A stretch of DNA of 40,000 nt from Mesostigma viride (Eukaryota > Streptophyta > Mesostigmatophyceae > Mesostigmatales > Mesostigmataceae), in the NCBI GenBank assembly GCA_009746045.1, contig RPFO01000076.1, positions 768,114 through 808,113 of the forward strand, given 5' to 3'. The notes beneath the pieces are model-generated. The model ran no database searches. It was given only the letters and a program-made list of their open reading frames with translations, and had not been told where the DNA came from. Below, piece after piece: positions 39,477 through 40,000 of this stretch; the first letter of the stretch is position 1, and every line of letters starts with the position of its first letter. The translations under genes and the position numbers were made by a program.

Positions 39477-40000
39477 CTGACCGGGTCGTCGCAAGTGATG
39501 CGAGCAGCTCCGGCGGTGGGGTGGTCTACAGGGACCTGCCTGGGGCCGATTGTGCCCGGCTGGCGACCCGGCGCGAAGCGCGGGGGTGGCGGACGACAGC
39601 TTTAACGTCTGGGGAGGACTGGGACCTGGAGCGCACGGAGGAGGGGGACTACAGCCTGCTGGATAGTGGCCACTGGCGTACGGCACTGTCCTACCGGTGG
39701 CGGGGGCAGCCTAACCACATCAACGTCAAGAAGGAGGCGATTGCTGCGACACAGGGGGTCGAGTGGTCGTGCCGGACCAAGGCGTGTCGAGGTAAGCGAG
39801 TCGTCCGGCTCGTGGACTCCAGTGCTGTGGTGGGGGCGCTTGTCAGAGGGCGGTCGTCTTCCTACCGCCTCAACCAGCTGGTTCGGCGCTATTGCGCTCT
39901 GTCACTGGCTGGCGACATGCAGAGCCACTGGGTCTGGGTGGCTACCGACCACAACCCAGCTGACAAGGCCAGTCGGCGTGGCGCTTGGTTGGATTCCTGA
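39477..40000 (+). CDS. RNase H region of the interrupted retroelement
   Basis: After one CCTTT is removed this frame joins the one ending at 29880 and reads VVASDASSSGGGVVY, the usual first RNase H strand with its catalytic Asp. It continues with HINVKKEAIAA (Glu motif), VVRLVDSSAVVGALVRGRSS (third acidic residue) and VWVATDHNPADKASR (C-terminal motif). The stop codon is the last triplet of the window. Whether an integrase or recombinase follows cannot be seen. Confidence 0.65.

Larger units (their letters stand above)
27124..40000 (+). mobile_element. RT/RNase H retroelement of uncertain class, interrupted
   Basis: A capsid-like ORF (27124-28227), an RT region (28320-29880) and an RNase H region (39477 to the window end) belong to one element. 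A copia-family element inserted inside RNase H separates the last two. The RT style (RLIVDNRRGN, DLDSYYNRLRLP, then a WPMG box and TIDD) is unlike the copia pol elsewhere in the window and resembles RT-RNase H elements abundant in algae and other protists. No LTR, split repeat or tyrosine recombinase is visible, so the class and both ends remain undefined. Confidence 0.55.

Noticed and set aside
39477-40000. Tyrosine recombinase or DDE integrase at the end of the RT/RNase H element
   Set aside because: Only RNase H motifs are present before the stop at the window edge; any recombinase would lie outside.

Overview
This is eukaryotic nuclear DNA. It has GT-AG introns, no bacterial operon structure, several families of satellite DNA, and transposable elements nested inside one another. 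The retroelement types suggest an alga or another plant-like protist, but nothing in the window fixes the species and I do not name one.

Layout. 1-3.0 kb: a foldback element (187-879) and two adjacent satellites (about 1515-2474 and 2515-2975). 3.4-5.4 kb: one phase-consistent four-exon gene of unknown function on the minus strand. 5.6-10 kb: a minisatellite, an acidic ORF, a hAT-like element (6817-8337), a diverged inverted partner of its interior (about 8925-9960) and a perfect 196-bp palindrome (8454-8649). 10.6-14.1 kb and 22.2-22.45 kb: a BAH-domain coding region split by an intron, followed by a decayed TNP2/Plavaka-like transposase gene. An 8.1-kb Ty1/copia-type LTR retrotransposon (14107-22190, copy 1) is inserted in the last exon of that gene. 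22.5-26.2 kb: a 92-bp minisatellite split by a gag-only LTR element (22633-25813). 26.6-26.85 kb: a 4-bp microsatellite. 27.1-40 kb: a different retroelement (capsid-like ORF, RT, RNase H) split inside RNase H by a second, minus-strand member of the same copia family (29881-39471, copy 2). Copy 2 is itself interrupted by two nonautonomous DNA transposons (34266-35050 and 36963-37711).

The most interesting object is the copia-like family, because two copies can be compared. In both copies gag and pol lie in the same frame, separated by one UGA followed by an identical potential stem-loop, which suggests readthrough. Pol has the apparent order integrase, retropepsin-like domain, RT, RNase H, instead of protease first. 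The protease signature is DTN instead of DTG/DSG, and the RT motif is GDD instead of YVDD. An additional ORF lies between the 5' LTR and gag; it is intact in copy 2 and frameshifted in copy 1, and ends in a candidate SUMO-interacting motif. The LTRs begin AGTT and end AACT, and exact 5-bp target duplications support those edges. Copy 1 has undamaged gag and pol reading frames; copy 2 has frameshifts in both.

Domain names rest on motif reading by eye. No database search was possible.
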